A DNA stretch of 57,990 nucleotides from Rubritepida flocculans DSM 14296 (GTDB lineage: Bacteria > Pseudomonadota > Alphaproteobacteria > Acetobacterales > Acetobacteraceae): assembly GCF_000425365.1 (NCBI RefSeq), contig NZ_AUDH01000020.1:1-57990 (forward strand), in the 5' to 3' direction. This document shows positions 31,275 to 41,059 of this stretch, piece after piece. The translations under genes were made by a program, and so were the position numbers. Below the pieces are notes generated by a model that worked only from the letters and a program-made list of their open reading frames with translations, made no database searches and was not told the origin of the DNA. Each line of letters begins with the position of its first letter. The first letter of the stretch is position 1.

Positions 31275-32363
31275 TCAGAACAACCGCATCTGCGCCTGCG
31301 CCGCGCCGCCGTCGAAGGCCTCGGTGGAGAGCCTCTCCACCTCCTCGCTCCGCCGCGCGAGGCCGCATTTGCGCATCGCGATCTCGAAGCGCCGCGCCAG
31401 CATCTCCGCATAGGCGCCCTCGCCCTGCTGGCGGCGCTCGAAATCCGCGTCGTAGAGCTTGCCGCCGCGCGTCTGGCGCACCAGCGCCAGCACCCGGGCC
31501 GCGCGGTCGGGGTAGTGGCGGTGCAGCCACTCCTCGAACAGCGCGCGCAGCTCGTGCGGCAGGCGCAGCAGCACATAGCCCGCGCTGGAGGCCCCCGCCT
31601 CGGCCGCGGCGGCCAGGATGCGCTCCAGCTCCGCGCCGTTGATGCCAGGGATCATCGGCGCGGCCAGCACCGCCACGGGAATCCCCCGCCCCGCCAGCGC
31701 GCGGATCGCCTCCAGCCGCCGCGCCGGGCTCGCCGCGCGCGGCTCCATGATGCGCGCGAGCCGCGCATCGAGCGTGGTGACCGAGACGCACACCCGCACC
31801 AGGTTGCGCGCGGCCATGCGCGCGAGGATGTCGGCGTCGCGCAGCACGCCCGCGCCCTTGGTGACGATGCTGACCGGGTGGCCGAAACGCTCCAGCACCT
31901 CCAGCGTGCGGCGCGTCAGCCCCGTGCTGCGCTCGACGGGCTGGTAGGGATCGGTGTTCGCGCCCAGCGTGACGGTGCGCGGCACATAGCCGGGGCGCGA
32001 GAGCTCCTTCTCCAGCAGCGCCGGCAGATCGGGCTTGAAGAGCAGCTTCGTCTCGAAATCGAGCCCGGGCGAAAGCCCGACATAGGCGTGCGAGGGGCGC
32101 GCGAAGCAGTAGACGCAGCCGTGCTCGCAGCCGCGATAGGGGTTGAGCGAGCGGTCGAAGGTGAGGTCGGGGCTGTCGTTGTAGGTCAGCGCCGATCTCG
32201 CCGCCTCGCGCGTCAGGGTGGTGGCGAGCGGCGGCATCTCCTCGGTCAGCGTGCCCCAGCCGTCGTCGAAGGCTTCCCTCGCCTCGCGCTCGAAGCGCAC
32301 GGCGGGGTTGGAGGCCGCGCCGCGGCCTTTCTGCGCGGGCGGGAAGCGGCGATCATCGGGCAT
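31275..32363 (-). CDS. PA0069-type radical SAM protein (Rv2578c-like)
   Basis: This 362-residue protein has the iron-sulfur motif [19 protein letters not shown] (CxxxCxxC), preceded by SLNP, followed by [12 protein letters not shown] and later [13 protein letters not shown], all diagnostic of the conserved PA0069 family of radical SAM proteins related to spore photoproduct lyase. The reaction is not established; DNA photoproduct repair has been proposed for relatives. The ATG at 32363 gives [16 protein letters not shown], matching the family's basic N-terminus. The glycosyltransferase gene diverges from it 21 bases away, so their promoters must overlap. Confidence 0.88.
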   Translation of the reverse strand: MPDDRRFPPAQKGRGAASNPAVRFEREAREAFDDGWGTLTEEMPPLATTLTREAARSALTYNDSPDLTFDRSLNPYRGCEHGCVYCFARPSHAYVGLSPGLDFETKLLFKPDLPALLEKELSRPGYVPRTVTLGANTDPYQPVERSTGLTRRTLEVLERFGHPVSIVTKGAGVLRDADILARMAARNLVRVCVSVTTLDARLARIMEPRAASPARRLEAIRALAGRGIPVAVLAAPMIPGINGAELERILAAAAEAGASSAGYVLLRLPHELRALFEEWLHRHYPDRAARVLALVRQTRGGKLYDADFERRQQGEGAYAEMLARRFEIAMRKCGLARRSEEVERLSTEAFDGGAAQAQMRLF

Positions 32364-32384
32364 GCGCCTCGCTCCGTCCTGACC

Positions 32385-33092
32385 ATGCCAGACCCTGGGC
32401 AAACCCCGCCGCCGGGTCAATGCGCGACGGGCGCGCTTGCGTCTGTTTCGGTCGTGATTCCCACGCTGAACGCGGCGGCGCGCCTGCCGCCGCTGCTCGC
32501 CCAGCTCGCCGCCGCGGGGGTGGGGGAGGTGATCCTGGCCGATGGCGGCTCCACCGACGGCACGGCCTCCCTGCCCGGCCCGCGCGTCATCGCCGCGCCG
32601 CGCGGGCGGGGGACGCAGCTCCGCGCCGGGACGGAGGCCGCGCGCCACCCCTGGCTGCTGGTGCTGCACGCCGACACGCGGCTCGGCCCCGGCTGGGAGG
32701 CGGCGGTGGAGGCCGCCATGACCCAGCCCGGCCGCGCCCACCACTTCGCCTTCGCCCTCGACGACCCCTCGCCCGAGGCGCGGCGGCTGGAGCGCGCGGT
32801 GGCCTGGCGCTGCCGCGCCCTCGCCCTGCCCTATGGGGACCAGGGGCTGCTCATCCACGCCGCGCTGCTGCGCGCGCTGGGCGGCTACGCCCCCATCCCG
32901 CTGATGGAGGACGTGGACCTGGTGCGCCGCCTCGGGCGCCGCCGCCTCGCGGCCCTGCCCGCCAAGGCCATCACCTCGGCCGAACGCTGGAGGCGCGAGG
33001 GATGGCGCCGCCGCTCGGCCAGAAACCTCATCCTGCTCGCCCTGTGGTTCGCCGGCACACCCCCACGCCTCCTCGCCAGGCTCTACGGCTGA
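32385..33092 (+). CDS. GT2 glycosyltransferase, TIGR04283 family
   Basis: The 235-residue GT-A enzyme has SVVIPTLNAAARLPPLLAQL, ILADGGSTDGT, the HADTRLG metal-binding motif and LPYGDQGLLI, MEDVDLVRRL near the C-terminus, the pattern of TIGR04283. Members are named after arsenosugar biosynthesis in cyanobacteria, but most have unproven substrates. No TIGR04282 partner or arsenic gene is adjacent, so the arsenic link is not supported here. A series of hairpins begins 14 bases after the stop. Confidence 0.85.
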   Translation: MPDPGQTPPPGQCATGALASVSVVIPTLNAAARLPPLLAQLAAAGVGEVILADGGSTDGTASLPGPRVIAAPRGRGTQLRAGTEAARHPWLLVLHADTRLGPGWEAAVEAAMTQPGRAHHFAFALDDPSPEARRLERAVAWRCRALALPYGDQGLLIHAALLRALGGYAPIPLMEDVDLVRRLGRRRLAALPAKAITSAERWRREGWRRRSARNLILLALWFAGTPPRLLARLYG

Positions 33093-33105
33093 GGGGCGCG
33101 CCACC

Positions 33106-33323
33106 GGGGAAGGGCCCTGCCCTTCCCCGGACCCCATCCCGCAAAGGGGCAGTGGCCCCTTTGAACCCGGGACTTGGTGAGGGCGGAGGGAGGGGCCCGG
33201 AGGGCGCGCCGGGCCCGGCGCGTGATCGGGGGCCCCTCCCTCCGCCCTCACGAACTCAGGAGGTCAAGGAGCCCACTGGCTCCTTGCGGGGTGAGGTTCG
33301 GAGAGGGGCGGCGCCCCTCTCCG
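33106..33323. repeat. Cluster of five perfect hairpins between convergent genes
   Basis: In order: 33106-33128 (GGGGAAGGG / CCCTTCCCC); 33143-33162 (AAAGGGGC / GCCCCTTT); a 21-pair stem joining 33178-33198 to 33230-33250 (starts TGAGGGCGGAGG) around a GC-rich loop; 33265-33286 (CAAGGAGCC / GGCTCCTTG); and 33299-33323 (CGGAGAGGGGC / GCCCCTCTCCG). It lies between the convergent TIGR04283 and WD40-cytochrome genes. Termination in both directions is likely, but five consecutive stems exceed what a terminator needs. Confidence 0.8.
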
Positions 33324-33334
33324 ATGCCGCCTCC

Positions 33335-34591
33335 TCAGCGCGTGGCCTGTTCGAGGAAGCGCAGCAGGGCGGCCATGTCCTCGCTGTTGCCCACGGTCTG
33401 GACGGGCATACGGGTGCCTGGGGTCACCACGTCGGGTCCGCGGGTGAAGAGGTCGGCCACGGTTTCGTGTGTCCAGACGATGTCGCCGCGGGCGAGGCGT
33501 TCGGAGTAGGCGTAGCCTGGCACGCTGCCCATGCGCCGGCCGAAGAGGCGGTAGAGGTGCGGCCCGGCCATGGGCGGCGCGTCGGGGCGCAGGGCATGGC
33601 AGGCCTGGCAGGCGCGCCAGACCTCGGCGCCGTGCGGGTCGAGCGCGGCGAGGGCGGGTTCGGCGGCCTCCGCGGCGAGCGGGCCGAGGGGCTGGGCGTT
33701 GGCGGCGTTCCAGCGCCGCACCCGGCGGTCCTGCCCGCCGGTCCAGAGCGTCTGCCCATCCGCGGCGAAGGCGGCCGACCAGACGGGCAGCCCCGGCCCG
33801 TCGAGGGTGTGGCGCAGCCGCCCTTCGGGCAGGGCGTAGAGGCCCACGCTGCCGCCGATGGTGCCCACCGCGAGGGTCCGCCCGTCCGGGCTCGCGGCCA
33901 GGGCGATGACGGGGCGCGGCCCGCTGCGCAGTTCGCGCACCGCCCCGTCGGGGGCGACGAGGCGCACCGTCCCGTCCACCCCCGCGCTCGCCAGCGTGCC
34001 GTCGGGCAGGGCGAGCAGCGCGTTCTGGGGCAGGCCGAACTCGGCGATGGTGCGCGGGCTGCCGTCCGCCTCCCAGCGGCGCAGCGTGCCGTCCTGGCCC
34101 GTGGAGTAGAGCGCGCCGCCGGCGAAGGCCACCGCGTTCACATTGCCCTGGTGGCCCCGCAGCACCCGGGCCTCGCCCGTGGCGAGGGTCCAGAGCCGCA
34201 CCGTGCCATCCCAGGCGGCGGAGGCGAGCAGCCCGGGCGCGGCGGCGAGCCCGGCCACCGGCTCGCTGTGGCCCTCCAGCACCGCCTCGGGCGCTTCGCC
34301 CGCGCCCCAGAGGGCGATGCGCGCATCCTCGCCGGCCGAGGCCAGCCGCCCATCGGGCAGGGCGGCCAGCGCGTTCACCGCGCCCTGGTGCCAGCGGATC
34401 ACGCGCAGCGCCCGGCCCGCGGCGGGATCCCAGATGATCACCGCCTGGTCGAAGCCCCCGGAGGCGAGGCGGCCCTCCAGCACGGCGAGGGCGCGCACCG
34501 GCCCGCCATGGCCCGAGAGATCCTGCGCGGCGGCGCGCAGGGGCTGGGCGAGCGAGAGCGCCAGGAGAACCGCGAGGAATCGAGGAAACAT
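33335..34591 (-). CDS. WD40 beta-propeller fused to a C-terminal cytochrome c
   Basis: The 418-residue protein has a signal peptide (MFPRFLAVLLALSLAQPLRAAAQ), about seven WD40 blades with repeated SGHGGPVRALA, WDGTVRLWTLATGE and GQDRRVRRW units, and a C-terminal cytochrome c domain of about 90 residues. That domain has heme motif CQACH and a probable methionine ligand in GTRMPVQTVG. It should fold in the periplasm, with the propeller as a docking platform and the heme for one-electron transfer. The partner is unknown. The ATG at 34591 is chosen because it opens the signal peptide. The membrane-protein gene next door is divergent. Confidence 0.88.
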   Translation of the reverse strand: MFPRFLAVLLALSLAQPLRAAAQDLSGHGGPVRALAVLEGRLASGGFDQAVIIWDPAAGRALRVIRWHQGAVNALAALPDGRLASAGEDARIALWGAGEAPEAVLEGHSEPVAGLAAAPGLLASAAWDGTVRLWTLATGEARVLRGHQGNVNAVAFAGGALYSTGQDGTLRRWEADGSPRTIAEFGLPQNALLALPDGTLASAGVDGTVRLVAPDGAVRELRSGPRPVIALAASPDGRTLAVGTIGGSVGLYALPEGRLRHTLDGPGLPVWSAAFAADGQTLWTGGQDRRVRRWNAANAQPLGPLAAEAAEPALAALDPHGAEVWRACQACHALRPDAPPMAGPHLYRLFGRRMGSVPGYAYSERLARGDIVWTHETVADLFTRGPDVVTPGTRMPVQTVGNSEDMAALLRFLEQATR

Positions 34592-34658
34592 GCACCGATC
34601 ATGCCGGCCTGCGCCCGGCCTGCCCAGCCGGAGTTGCGCTCTCCACATGGCAGCCCCC

Positions 34659-34687
34659 TTGTTTGCGAATGGCCCACACATTACCTC
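34659..34687 (+). promoter_or_regulatory. Candidate promoter for the 165-residue membrane protein gene
   Basis: TTGTTT and TACCTC are spaced by 17 bases and end 35 bases before the ATG, inside a locally A/T-richer stretch. The -10 element is a weak match. Confidence 0.3.
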
Positions 34688-34722
34688 GCGGCCACCCGAC
34701 GGAAAGACAGGGAGGGAAATCC

Positions 34723-35220
34723 ATGCAGGCAAAGGAACAACGCGACGGGCTGGGGGTGGGGCTGCTCGTTCTCGGCGTGGCGCTGGCGGTGGGGGCGAGC
34801 CTCCTGCCGGCCATCCAGGTGAACGGCCGCGGCGGCGTGGTGGGGCTGACCACCTGGCAGGCGCTGCCCGTTTTCACCGCCCTCGAGATGGCGGCGCTGG
34901 CCGCGCTGCTGGCCGCCGCCGTGACGCCCGCTCTTCGTCCCTGGCGGCAGCCCATCGCGGCGGGGGCGATCATCATGCTCTTCGTGCCCGCCCTCTCCAC
35001 CTTCCTCTCGGCGCTCTACGCCTGGGGGGAGCTGCGGGCCGAGATCGCGCGCCTCTCGGGCGAGCGGCAGCCCTTCGTGCATCCCGGCCCCGGCAATGCG
35101 CTGCTGGTGGCGGCGGCCTGCCTGCTGACCTACGCCGCCTGGCGGATGGAGCGGCTGGCCGGCCCCGGGGCGGCCGCCACGCCCGCCGCAGCGGCAGGAA
35201 CCGAGCCCGCCGCCGCCTGA
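34723..35220 (+). CDS. Hypothetical membrane protein
   Basis: This 165-residue protein has four likely membrane helices: about 11-28, 44-64, 74-98 and 123-140. A short periplasmic loop (QVNGRGGVVGLTTWQALPVF) follows the first, and the C-terminus is an Ala/Pro-rich soluble tail. The ATG follows a strong GGGAGG. I do not recognise the family. The layout is reminiscent of small unknown integral proteins rather than transporters. It is divergent from the WD40-cytochrome gene. Confidence 0.7.
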   Translation: MQAKEQRDGLGVGLLVLGVALAVGASLLPAIQVNGRGGVVGLTTWQALPVFTALEMAALAALLAAAVTPALRPWRQPIAAGAIIMLFVPALSTFLSALYAWGELRAEIARLSGERQPFVHPGPGNALLVAAACLLTYAAWRMERLAGPGAAATPAAAAGTEPAAA

Positions 35221-35291
35221 GGGCGGCGGCGGCGATTCCGCCCCGCCCCGTCCTGGGCTAGATGGCGCGCTGCAGCGAAAGGGCAGGCGTC

Positions 35292-35711
35292 ATGGACGGA
35301 ATCGCGTTCGAGGATCTCGCCGTCGGCCAGACGGCGAGCTTCTCCAAGACCATCACCGAGGCGGACATCCTGATGTTCGCCGCCGTCTCGGGCGACACCA
35401 ACCCCGTCCACATCGACGCCGAGGCCGCCGCCGCCTCGATGTTCAAGGAGCGCATCGCGCACGGCATGCTCTCGGCGAGCCTCATCTCCACCGTTCTCGG
35501 CACGAAGCTGCCGGGGCCGGGGACGATCTATCTCGGCCAGAGCCTGAAGTTCCGCGCCCCCGTGCGCATCGGCGAGACGGTGACGGCGCGCGTCACCGTC
35601 ACCGCGCTCGACCCCGCGAAACGCCGCGCCACGCTCGAGACCGTCTGCACCGTCAAGGGCAAGCCCGTGGTGGAGGGCGAGGCGCAGGTGATGGTGGCGC
35701 CCCGTGCCTGA
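35292..35711 (+). CDS. MaoC-family (R)-enoyl-CoA hydratase
   Basis: The 139-residue hot-dog protein has the hydratase signature AAVSGDTNPVHID with the catalytic Asp and His, then AHGMLSASLISTVLG and GTIYLGQSLKFRAPV. This fits PhaJ/R-specific enoyl-CoA hydratase, which turns crotonyl-CoA-type substrates into (R)-3-hydroxyacyl-CoA for polyhydroxyalkanoate synthesis or fatty acid use. The 3' end overlaps the LOG gene by eight bases, and the run continues to ribF, so it shares a message with nucleotide and flavin genes. Confidence 0.88.
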   Translation: MDGIAFEDLAVGQTASFSKTITEADILMFAAVSGDTNPVHIDAEAAAASMFKERIAHGMLSASLISTVLGTKLPGPGTIYLGQSLKFRAPVRIGETVTARVTVTALDPAKRRATLETVCTVKGKPVVEGEAQVMVAPRA

Positions 35712-36318
35712 CGCCGCGCGCGAGGGCGGTGCGGGGCTGCGCCGCGTCTGCGTCTTCTGCGGCGCCCAGCCGGGGCGGGATCCGCGCCATGCCGAGCTCG
35801 CCGCCGCCCTCGGCCGGGCCATCGCCGCGCGCGGCCTCGGCCTCGTCTATGGCGGGGGCAAGGTGGGGCTGATGGGCATCGTGGCCGACGCCGCGCTGCG
35901 CGCGGGCGCGGAGGTGGTGGGCGTGATCCCCGAGGCGCTGATGGAGCGCGAGCTCGGCCATGGCGGCGTCACCACCCTGCACGTCGTGCCCTCCATGCAT
36001 GTGCGCAAGCAGATGATGAACGATCTCTCCGACGGCTTCGTGGTGCTGCCCGGCGGAATCGGCACGCTGGAGGAGAGCGTGGAGATCCAGTCCTGGGCGC
36101 AGCTCGGCATCCACGGCAAGGGCTTGGTCTATCTCGACGTGGACGGCTACTGGGATCCCTTCTTCGCGCTGCTGGCGCGCATGACGGAGGCCGGCTTCGT
36201 GCGCGCCGAGCATGCGGGCCTCGCCCTGCGCGCCGCAAGCCCCGAGGCCGCGCTCGATGCGCTGGCCGCCTGGCGCGCCCCGGCGCTGACGCGCTGGATG
36301 AGCGGGAAGGAGACGTGA
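35704..36318 (+). CDS. LOG family protein (nucleoside 5'-monophosphate phosphoribohydrolase)
   Basis: The 204-residue protein shows VCVFCGAQPGRDP at the N-terminus, GLVYGGGKVGLMGIVADAAL, and the catalytic and nucleotide-binding PGGIGTLEESVEI (PGGxGTxxE) motif of LOG/TIGR00730. These enzymes release the base from AMP or cytokinin nucleotides. The GTG start overlaps the MaoC gene and the stop overlaps the GTG of ribF (GTGA), consistent with translational coupling of the three. Confidence 0.9.
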   Translation: MPDAAREGGAGLRRVCVFCGAQPGRDPRHAELAAALGRAIAARGLGLVYGGGKVGLMGIVADAALRAGAEVVGVIPEALMERELGHGGVTTLHVVPSMHVRKQMMNDLSDGFVVLPGGIGTLEESVEIQSWAQLGIHGKGLVYLDVDGYWDPFFALLARMTEAGFVRAEHAGLALRAASPEAALDALAAWRAPALTRWMSGKET

Positions 36319-37235
36319 TCCACGAAGGCTGGCGCGCCCTGCCGCCCGAGGCGCGGGGCGGGGCGGTGGCGCTCGGGAATTTCGACGGCGTGCATCTCGG
36401 CCATGCCGAGGTGCTGCGCGCCGCGCACCAGGCCCGGCCCGAGCTGCCCCTGGTGGCGCTGACCTTCGAGCCCCACCCGCGCGAGCATTTCCGCCCCGAC
36501 GACCCGCCCTTCCGCCTCACCCTGCTGCCGGCCAAGGCGGCGGCGCTCGCGGCGCTCGGCGCGCGGGCCGTCATCGCCATTCCCTTCGACGCGGGCTTCG
36601 CGGCCCTCTCGGCCGAGGCCTTCGTGGAGGAGGTGCTGCACCGCGGCCTCGGCGCGCGGCACCTGGCCTGCGGGCCGGATTTCGCCTTCGGCCACCGCCG
36701 CGGCGGCGATGTGGCCTTCCTGCGCGCCGCGGCCGAGGCGCGGGGCATCGGGCTCTCGGTCGTGCCCAAGCTCGCGGACGGGGAGGGGCCGGTCAGCTCC
36801 TCGCGCATCCGCCGCGCCCTGCAGGACGGCTATCCCGAGCGCGCGGCGGCGCTGCTCGGCCGGCCCTGGGCCATCCGCGGCCCGGTGACGCGGGGCGACG
36901 CGCGCGGGCGCACCATCGGCTTTCCCACCGCCAACATCCCGCTCGGGCGGCATCTCGAGCCCGCGCGCGGCGTCTATGCGGTGCGCGCCCGCCTGCCGGA
37001 CGGGCGGATCGCAGCCGGTGTCGCCAATCTCGGCCGCCGGCCGACGCTGGGGGGCGATCCCGTCTCGCGGCTGGAGGCGCATCTGTTCGACCTCTCGGCC
37101 GATCTCTACGGGCAGGAGCTGGAGGTGGCGCTGCTGCATTTCCTGCGCGAGGAGCGGCGCTTCAGCGACTTCGCGGCGCTTTCGGCGCAGATCGCCGCCG
37201 ATGCGGCCGCGGCGCGGGCGCTGCTCGGGGCGTGA
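36315..37235 (+). CDS. ribF: Bifunctional riboflavin kinase / FAD synthetase
   Basis: The 306-residue enzyme has an adenylyltransferase domain ([16 protein letters not shown], with the nucleotidyl-transferase HxGH-like site, and [10 protein letters not shown]) and a C-terminal flavokinase domain ([45 protein letters not shown]). It converts riboflavin to FMN and then FAD. The GTG start is inside the stop of the LOG gene. Placement just before ileS-lspA is the common proteobacterial order. The stop codon is the first part of a repeat palindrome. Confidence 0.96.
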   Translation: MIHEGWRALPPEARGGAVALGNFDGVHLGHAEVLRAAHQARPELPLVALTFEPHPREHFRPDDPPFRLTLLPAKAAALAALGARAVIAIPFDAGFAALSAEAFVEEVLHRGLGARHLACGPDFAFGHRRGGDVAFLRAAAEARGIGLSVVPKLADGEGPVSSSRIRRALQDGYPERAAALLGRPWAIRGPVTRGDARGRTIGFPTANIPLGRHLEPARGVYAVRARLPDGRIAAGVANLGRRPTLGGDPVSRLEAHLFDLSADLYGQELEVALLHFLREERRFSDFAALSAQIAADAAAARALLGA

Positions 37236-37264
37236 TACGGGCGGCATCACATGCCGACCGTATC
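37234..37264. repeat. Half copy R5 of the dispersed repeat (left palindrome only)
   Basis: GATACGGGCGGCAT and ATGCCGACCGTATC flank CAC, giving a near-perfect 14-pair stem. The TGA of ribF and the start of the element share bases. It equals the left palindrome of copy R6. With no core or NotI-like part present, this is a solo half element and could act as the ribF terminator. Confidence 0.75.
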
Positions 37265-37272
37265 AACCCCGC

Positions 37273-37302
37273 TTGACCGCGGGCCCGCCGCGTCCGCATA
37301 TC
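37273..37302 (+). promoter_or_regulatory. Candidate promoter upstream of ileS
   Basis: TTGACC is followed after 18 bases by CATATC, about 118 bases before the ileS ATG. The leader then contains a stem at 37343-37366 (CCCGGTCCTC / GAGGGCCGGG) of unknown role. The -35 is good and the -10 is weak. Confidence 0.4.
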
Positions 37303-37419
37303 GCGCCATGGCATTCCCGCTCGGCAGCCAGCGAATTCCGGGCCCGGTCCTCGCCTGAGGGCCGGGATCACCTCCGCCTGCCACCCCATCGCCCCGCGCG
37401 CGCGGGGGACGAGAGCCCG

Positions 37420-40209
37420 ATGAACGACGCCCCCGACGCCACCCCCGCGCGCGACTACCGCGCCACGGTGTTCCTGCCGCAGACCCCCTTCCCCATGCGC
37501 GGCGATCTGCCCCGCCGCGAGCCCGCGCTGCTGGCGCGCTGGCGCGAGCAGGATCTCTGGCGGCAACTCCGCGCGCGCGCGGCCGGCCGGCCGAAGTTCG
37601 TGCTGCATGACGGCCCGCCCTATGCGAACGGCCCGCTGCACATCGGCCACGCGCTGAACAAGATCCTCAAGGACGTGATCAACCGCGCCGCCCAGATGGC
37701 GGGCTACGACGCCGACTACGTGCCCGGCTGGGACTGCCACGGCCTGCCCATCGAGTGGAAGGTCGAGGAGGAATACCGCGCGAGGAAGAAGAACAAGGAC
37801 GAGGTGCCGGTGCTGGAGTTCCGCGCCGAGTGCCGCGCCTACGCCCAGCACTGGCTCGAGGTGCAGCGCGAGGAGTTCATCCGCCTCGGCGTGGCGGGCG
37901 ACTGGACGAACCGCTACGCCACCATGGATTTCGAGAGCGAGGCGGTGATCGTCGAGGAGATCGGCCGCTTCCTCATGAACGGCTCCCTCTACCGCGGCCT
38001 GCGCCCCGTGATGTGGAGCCCGGTGGAGAAGACCGCGCTGGCCGAGGCGGAGATCGAATACCACGACCACGTCTCGCCCACGCTCTGGGCGCGGTTTCCG
38101 ATCGTCGGCGGCCCGCAGGCCGGCGCCAGCGTGGTGATCTGGACCACCACGCCCTGGACCATCCCGGGCAACCGCGCCGTGGCCTACGGGCCGGAGATCG
38201 ACTACGCGATCGTCCATGTCGAGGGCGTGCGCGAGGGCAGCCATCTGCGCCCGGGCGAGACGCTGCTGGTGGCGCTGCCGCTGCTGCCGAAGTTCGAGGA
38301 GGATCCGGGCCTCGCCGCGCACACGCTCAAGCGCGTGATCAAGGGCGCGGAACTCGCAGGGGCCGTCTGCGCGCATCCGCTGCGCGGGGCGGGCTACGAG
38401 TTCGAGGTGCCGCTGCTGCCCGGCGAGTTCGTCACCACCGAGGCCGGCACGGGCTTCGTGCACATCGCGCCCGGCCATGGCGAGGACGACTTCGCCCTCG
38501 GCCGCGCGCACGGCCTGCCGGTGCCCGAGACGGTGAACGACGACGGCACCTTCACGGCGCAGGCGCCGGGCTTCGAGGGGCTGCACGTCTTCAAGGCGCA
38601 TGACGCGGTCTATGCCGCCTGCGAGAAGGCCGGCACGCTCGTCGCGAAGGGGAAGCTCACGCACAGCTACCCCCATTCCTGGCGCTCCAAGAAGCCGGTG
38701 ATCTTCCGCGCCACGCCGCAATGGTTCATCGGCATGGACGATGCGAACGCCATCCGGGAGAAGGCGCTCGCGGCCATCGCCGCCACGCGCTTCATCCCCG
38801 ATTCCGGGCGCAACCGCATCGGCGGCATGGTCGCCTCGCGGCCCGACTGGTGCATCAGCCGCCAGCGCGCCTGGGGCGTGCCCATCGCCGTCTTCGTCGA
38901 GAAGCGCAGCGGCCAGGTGCTGCGCGACCCCGAGGTGATGGCCCGCATCGTGGAGGCCTTCCGCCGCGAGGGCGCGGACGCCTGGTACCAGCCCGGCGCG
39001 GCGGCGCGCTTCCTCGGCAACGGGCGCAACCCGGCCGACTACGAACAGGTGATGGACATCGTGGACGTGTGGTTCGAGTCCGGCTCGACCCACGCCTTCG
39101 TGCTGGGGCCGCGCAACCTCCCCTTCCCGGCCGATCTCTACCTCGAGGGCAGCGACCAGCACCGCGGCTGGTTCCAGTCCTCGCTGCTGGAGAGCGTGGG
39201 CACGCGCGGCGTCGCCCCCTTCAAGGCGGTGCTGACGCACGGCTTCACGCTCGACGAGCAGGGCCGGAAGATGTCGAAGTCGCTCGGCAACGTGACGGCC
39301 CCGCAGGAGGTGATCGCCGCATACGGCGCCGACATCCTGCGCCTGTGGGTGATGAACACCGACATCACCGAGGACCAGCGCATCGGCAAGAACATCCTGG
39401 AGCAGCAGGCGGAGCTCTACCGGCGCATCCGCAACACGCTGCGCTGGCTGCTCGGCTCGCTCGCGGACTTCGACGCGGCGGCCGAGACGCCGCCCTACGC
39501 CGAGCTGCCCGAACTCGAGCGCTGGGTGCTGCACCGCCTCACCGAGCTCGACCAGCGCATCCGCGGCGCGGTGGCGAGCCATGACTGGACGGGCGTGATG
39601 CCCGAGATCCACGGCTTCTGCGCCACCGACCTCAGCGCCTTCTACTTCGACATCCGCAAGGACAGCCTCTACTGCGACGCGAAGGACAGCCCGCGCCGCC
39701 GCGCCTGCCGCACCGTGCTGGACCGGCTGCACCGCTGCCTCGCCATCTGGCTCGCGCCCATGCTGCCCTTCACGGCGGAGGAGGCCTGGCTCGCCCGCTT
39801 CGGCGAGGGGGCGGAGAGCGTGCACCTGCAGCTCTTCCCCGAGCTTCCCGAACAGTGGCGCGACCCGGCGCTGGCCGCGAAATGGGCGCGCATCCGCGAG
39901 GCGCGGCGCATCGTGACGGCGGAGCTCGAGCGCGCGCGCGCGGCGGGCGAGATGGGATCGAGCCTGCAGGCCGCCCCCGTCCTGGCGCTGCCGGCGGAGG
40001 ATCTCGGCCTGCTCGACGCCGCGGGCTGGGCGGAGGTGTGCATCACCTCGGGCTTCGCACTGGAGGAGGGGCCGCAGCCGGCCGCCCGCTTCGCCCCCGC
40101 CCCCGGCGCGAAATGCGCGCGCTGCTGGAAGGTGCTGCCGGAGGTCGGCGCCTCGGCCGCGCATCCGGGCCTCTGCCGCCGCTGCGAGGCGGTGGTGGAG
40201 GGGGGATGA
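37420..40209 (+). CDS. ileS: Isoleucyl-tRNA synthetase
   Basis: This 929-residue class I synthetase has the HIGH motif in [12 protein letters not shown] (about residue 74), the CP1 editing domain with [11 protein letters not shown] and [15 protein letters not shown], the KMSKS loop [10 protein letters not shown] (about 617), and a C-terminal zinc finger (CARCW and CRRCE). It charges tRNA-Ile. The ATG at 37420 gives the family's [22 protein letters not shown] start; longer frames run back into ribF. Its stop overlaps the lspA start. Confidence 0.98.
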   Translation: MNDAPDATPARDYRATVFLPQTPFPMRGDLPRREPALLARWREQDLWRQLRARAAGRPKFVLHDGPPYANGPLHIGHALNKILKDVINRAAQMAGYDADYVPGWDCHGLPIEWKVEEEYRARKKNKDEVPVLEFRAECRAYAQHWLEVQREEFIRLGVAGDWTNRYATMDFESEAVIVEEIGRFLMNGSLYRGLRPVMWSPVEKTALAEAEIEYHDHVSPTLWARFPIVGGPQAGASVVIWTTTPWTIPGNRAVAYGPEIDYAIVHVEGVREGSHLRPGETLLVALPLLPKFEEDPGLAAHTLKRVIKGAELAGAVCAHPLRGAGYEFEVPLLPGEFVTTEAGTGFVHIAPGHGEDDFALGRAHGLPVPETVNDDGTFTAQAPGFEGLHVFKAHDAVYAACEKAGTLVAKGKLTHSYPHSWRSKKPVIFRATPQWFIGMDDANAIREKALAAIAATRFIPDSGRNRIGGMVASRPDWCISRQRAWGVPIAVFVEKRSGQVLRDPEVMARIVEAFRREGADAWYQPGAAARFLGNGRNPADYEQVMDIVDVWFESGSTHAFVLGPRNLPFPADLYLEGSDQHRGWFQSSLLESVGTRGVAPFKAVLTHGFTLDEQGRKMSKSLGNVTAPQEVIAAYGADILRLWVMNTDITEDQRIGKNILEQQAELYRRIRNTLRWLLGSLADFDAAAETPPYAELPELERWVLHRLTELDQRIRGAVASHDWTGVMPEIHGFCATDLSAFYFDIRKDSLYCDAKDSPRRRACRTVLDRLHRCLAIWLAPMLPFTAEEAWLARFGEGAESVHLQLFPELPEQWRDPALAAKWARIREARRIVTAELERARAAGEMGSSLQAAPVLALPAEDLGLLDAAGWAEVCITSGFALEEGPQPAARFAPAPGAKCARCWKVLPEVGASAAHPGLCRRCEAVVEGG

Positions 40210-40721
40210 CGCCGCCGCTGCGCCTCGGCCTCGGCCTCGCGCTGCTGCTGCTGGTTCTCGATCAGGCCAGCAAGTGGTGGATTCTCGAGGTCCTGGACCT
40301 GCCCTTCCGGCGCAACATCCCGCTCCTCGCGCTGGGGCCGCTGGGCCTCGACCTCACCATGGTCTGGAACCGGGGCGTGACCTTCGGCCTGCTCTCGGGC
40401 GAGGGCGCCTGGAACCAGGTGGCGCTGGGCGCCGTCGCGCTGGCGGTGGCGGGCTTCCTGGTCCACTGGCTGCGCCGGGCGGAGACGCGCCTCGTCGCGC
40501 TCGCGCTGGGCGGCGTCATCGGCGGCGCGCTGGGCAATGTCATCGACCGCCTCCGCTTCGGCGCGGTGGTGGATTTCGTGGATGTGCACGCCTGGGGCTG
40601 GCACTGGTATGTGTTCAACCTGGCCGATGCGGCCATCGTCTGCGGCGTGATCGTCCTCGTCGCGGATGCGCTGCTGCGGCCCCAGGGCGGCAAGCCCGGT
40701 TCGAAGAAGGAGGCCGCCTGA
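40206..40721 (+). CDS. lspA: Lipoprotein signal peptidase (signal peptidase II)
   Basis: The 171-residue protein has four membrane helices with the conserved [23 protein letters not shown], and the two catalytic aspartates in [18 protein letters not shown] and FNLADAAI. It cleaves the signal peptide of diacylglyceryl-modified prolipoproteins in the inner membrane. ATGA overlap with ileS, and TGATG overlap with the next gene. At least one downstream neighbour is a lipoprotein and a natural substrate. Confidence 0.97.
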   Translation: MTPPLRLGLGLALLLLVLDQASKWWILEVLDLPFRRNIPLLALGPLGLDLTMVWNRGVTFGLLSGEGAWNQVALGAVALAVAGFLVHWLRRAETRLVALALGGVIGGALGNVIDRLRFGAVVDFVDVHAWGWHWYVFNLADAAIVCGVIVLVADALLRPQGGKPGSKKEAA

Positions 40722-40999
40722 TGGCCCGCATCGTCCTCGCCGCGCTGGCCGGTCTGCCGCTGGCCTGCGCCGCCCCGGCCCCGCCGCCCCCCGCCGCGCC
40801 CGCCCCCGCGCCGGGCAGCGTCACGCGCAGCGCCGCCCCGGCGCCGGTGCCCGGCGTGGCCGCGCGTCAGGTGCAGCCGGCCAAGGGCCCGGGCGTCACC
40901 CATCGCGAGAGCCTGCTGCCGGATTCGGGGGCGCTCGGCAATGCGGGGCTGGACGGCGCGCTGCCCGATCTCGCCCGCCCCGGCCTGCCGCGCCGCTGA
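40721..40999 (+). CDS. Small Pro/Ala-rich exported protein, possible lipoprotein
   Basis: The 92-residue product has a short hydrophobic start ([19 protein letters not shown]) with a cysteine at residue 16 that could be a lipidation site, although the preceding PLA is a poor lipobox. A long Pro/Ala tract follows, then a conserved-looking end (THRESLLPDSGALGNAGLDGALPDLARPGLPRR). Its start overlaps the lspA stop. Position between lspA and the DUF3035 lipoprotein, and the coupling, suggest a genuine envelope gene of the same run. I do not recognise a family. Confidence 0.6.
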   Translation: MARIVLAALAGLPLACAAPAPPPPAAPAPAPGSVTRSAAPAPVPGVAARQVQPAKGPGVTHRESLLPDSGALGNAGLDGALPDLARPGLPRR

Positions 41000-41059
41000 G
41001 GAGCACGCCGCATGCGCGCACGCCTTGATCCGGCCGGAAAGCCGGCGCAAGGAAGGGCC

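Noticed and set aside
32385-33092. Arsenosugar biosynthesis role for the TIGR04283 glycosyltransferase
   Set aside because: The family name comes from cyanobacterial context; no arsenic genes or partner family are present here.
37265-37419. Possible T-box or other riboswitch before ileS
   Set aside because: Only one simple stem is visible; no T-box sequence or specifier loop can be drawn, and T-boxes are rare in this phylum.
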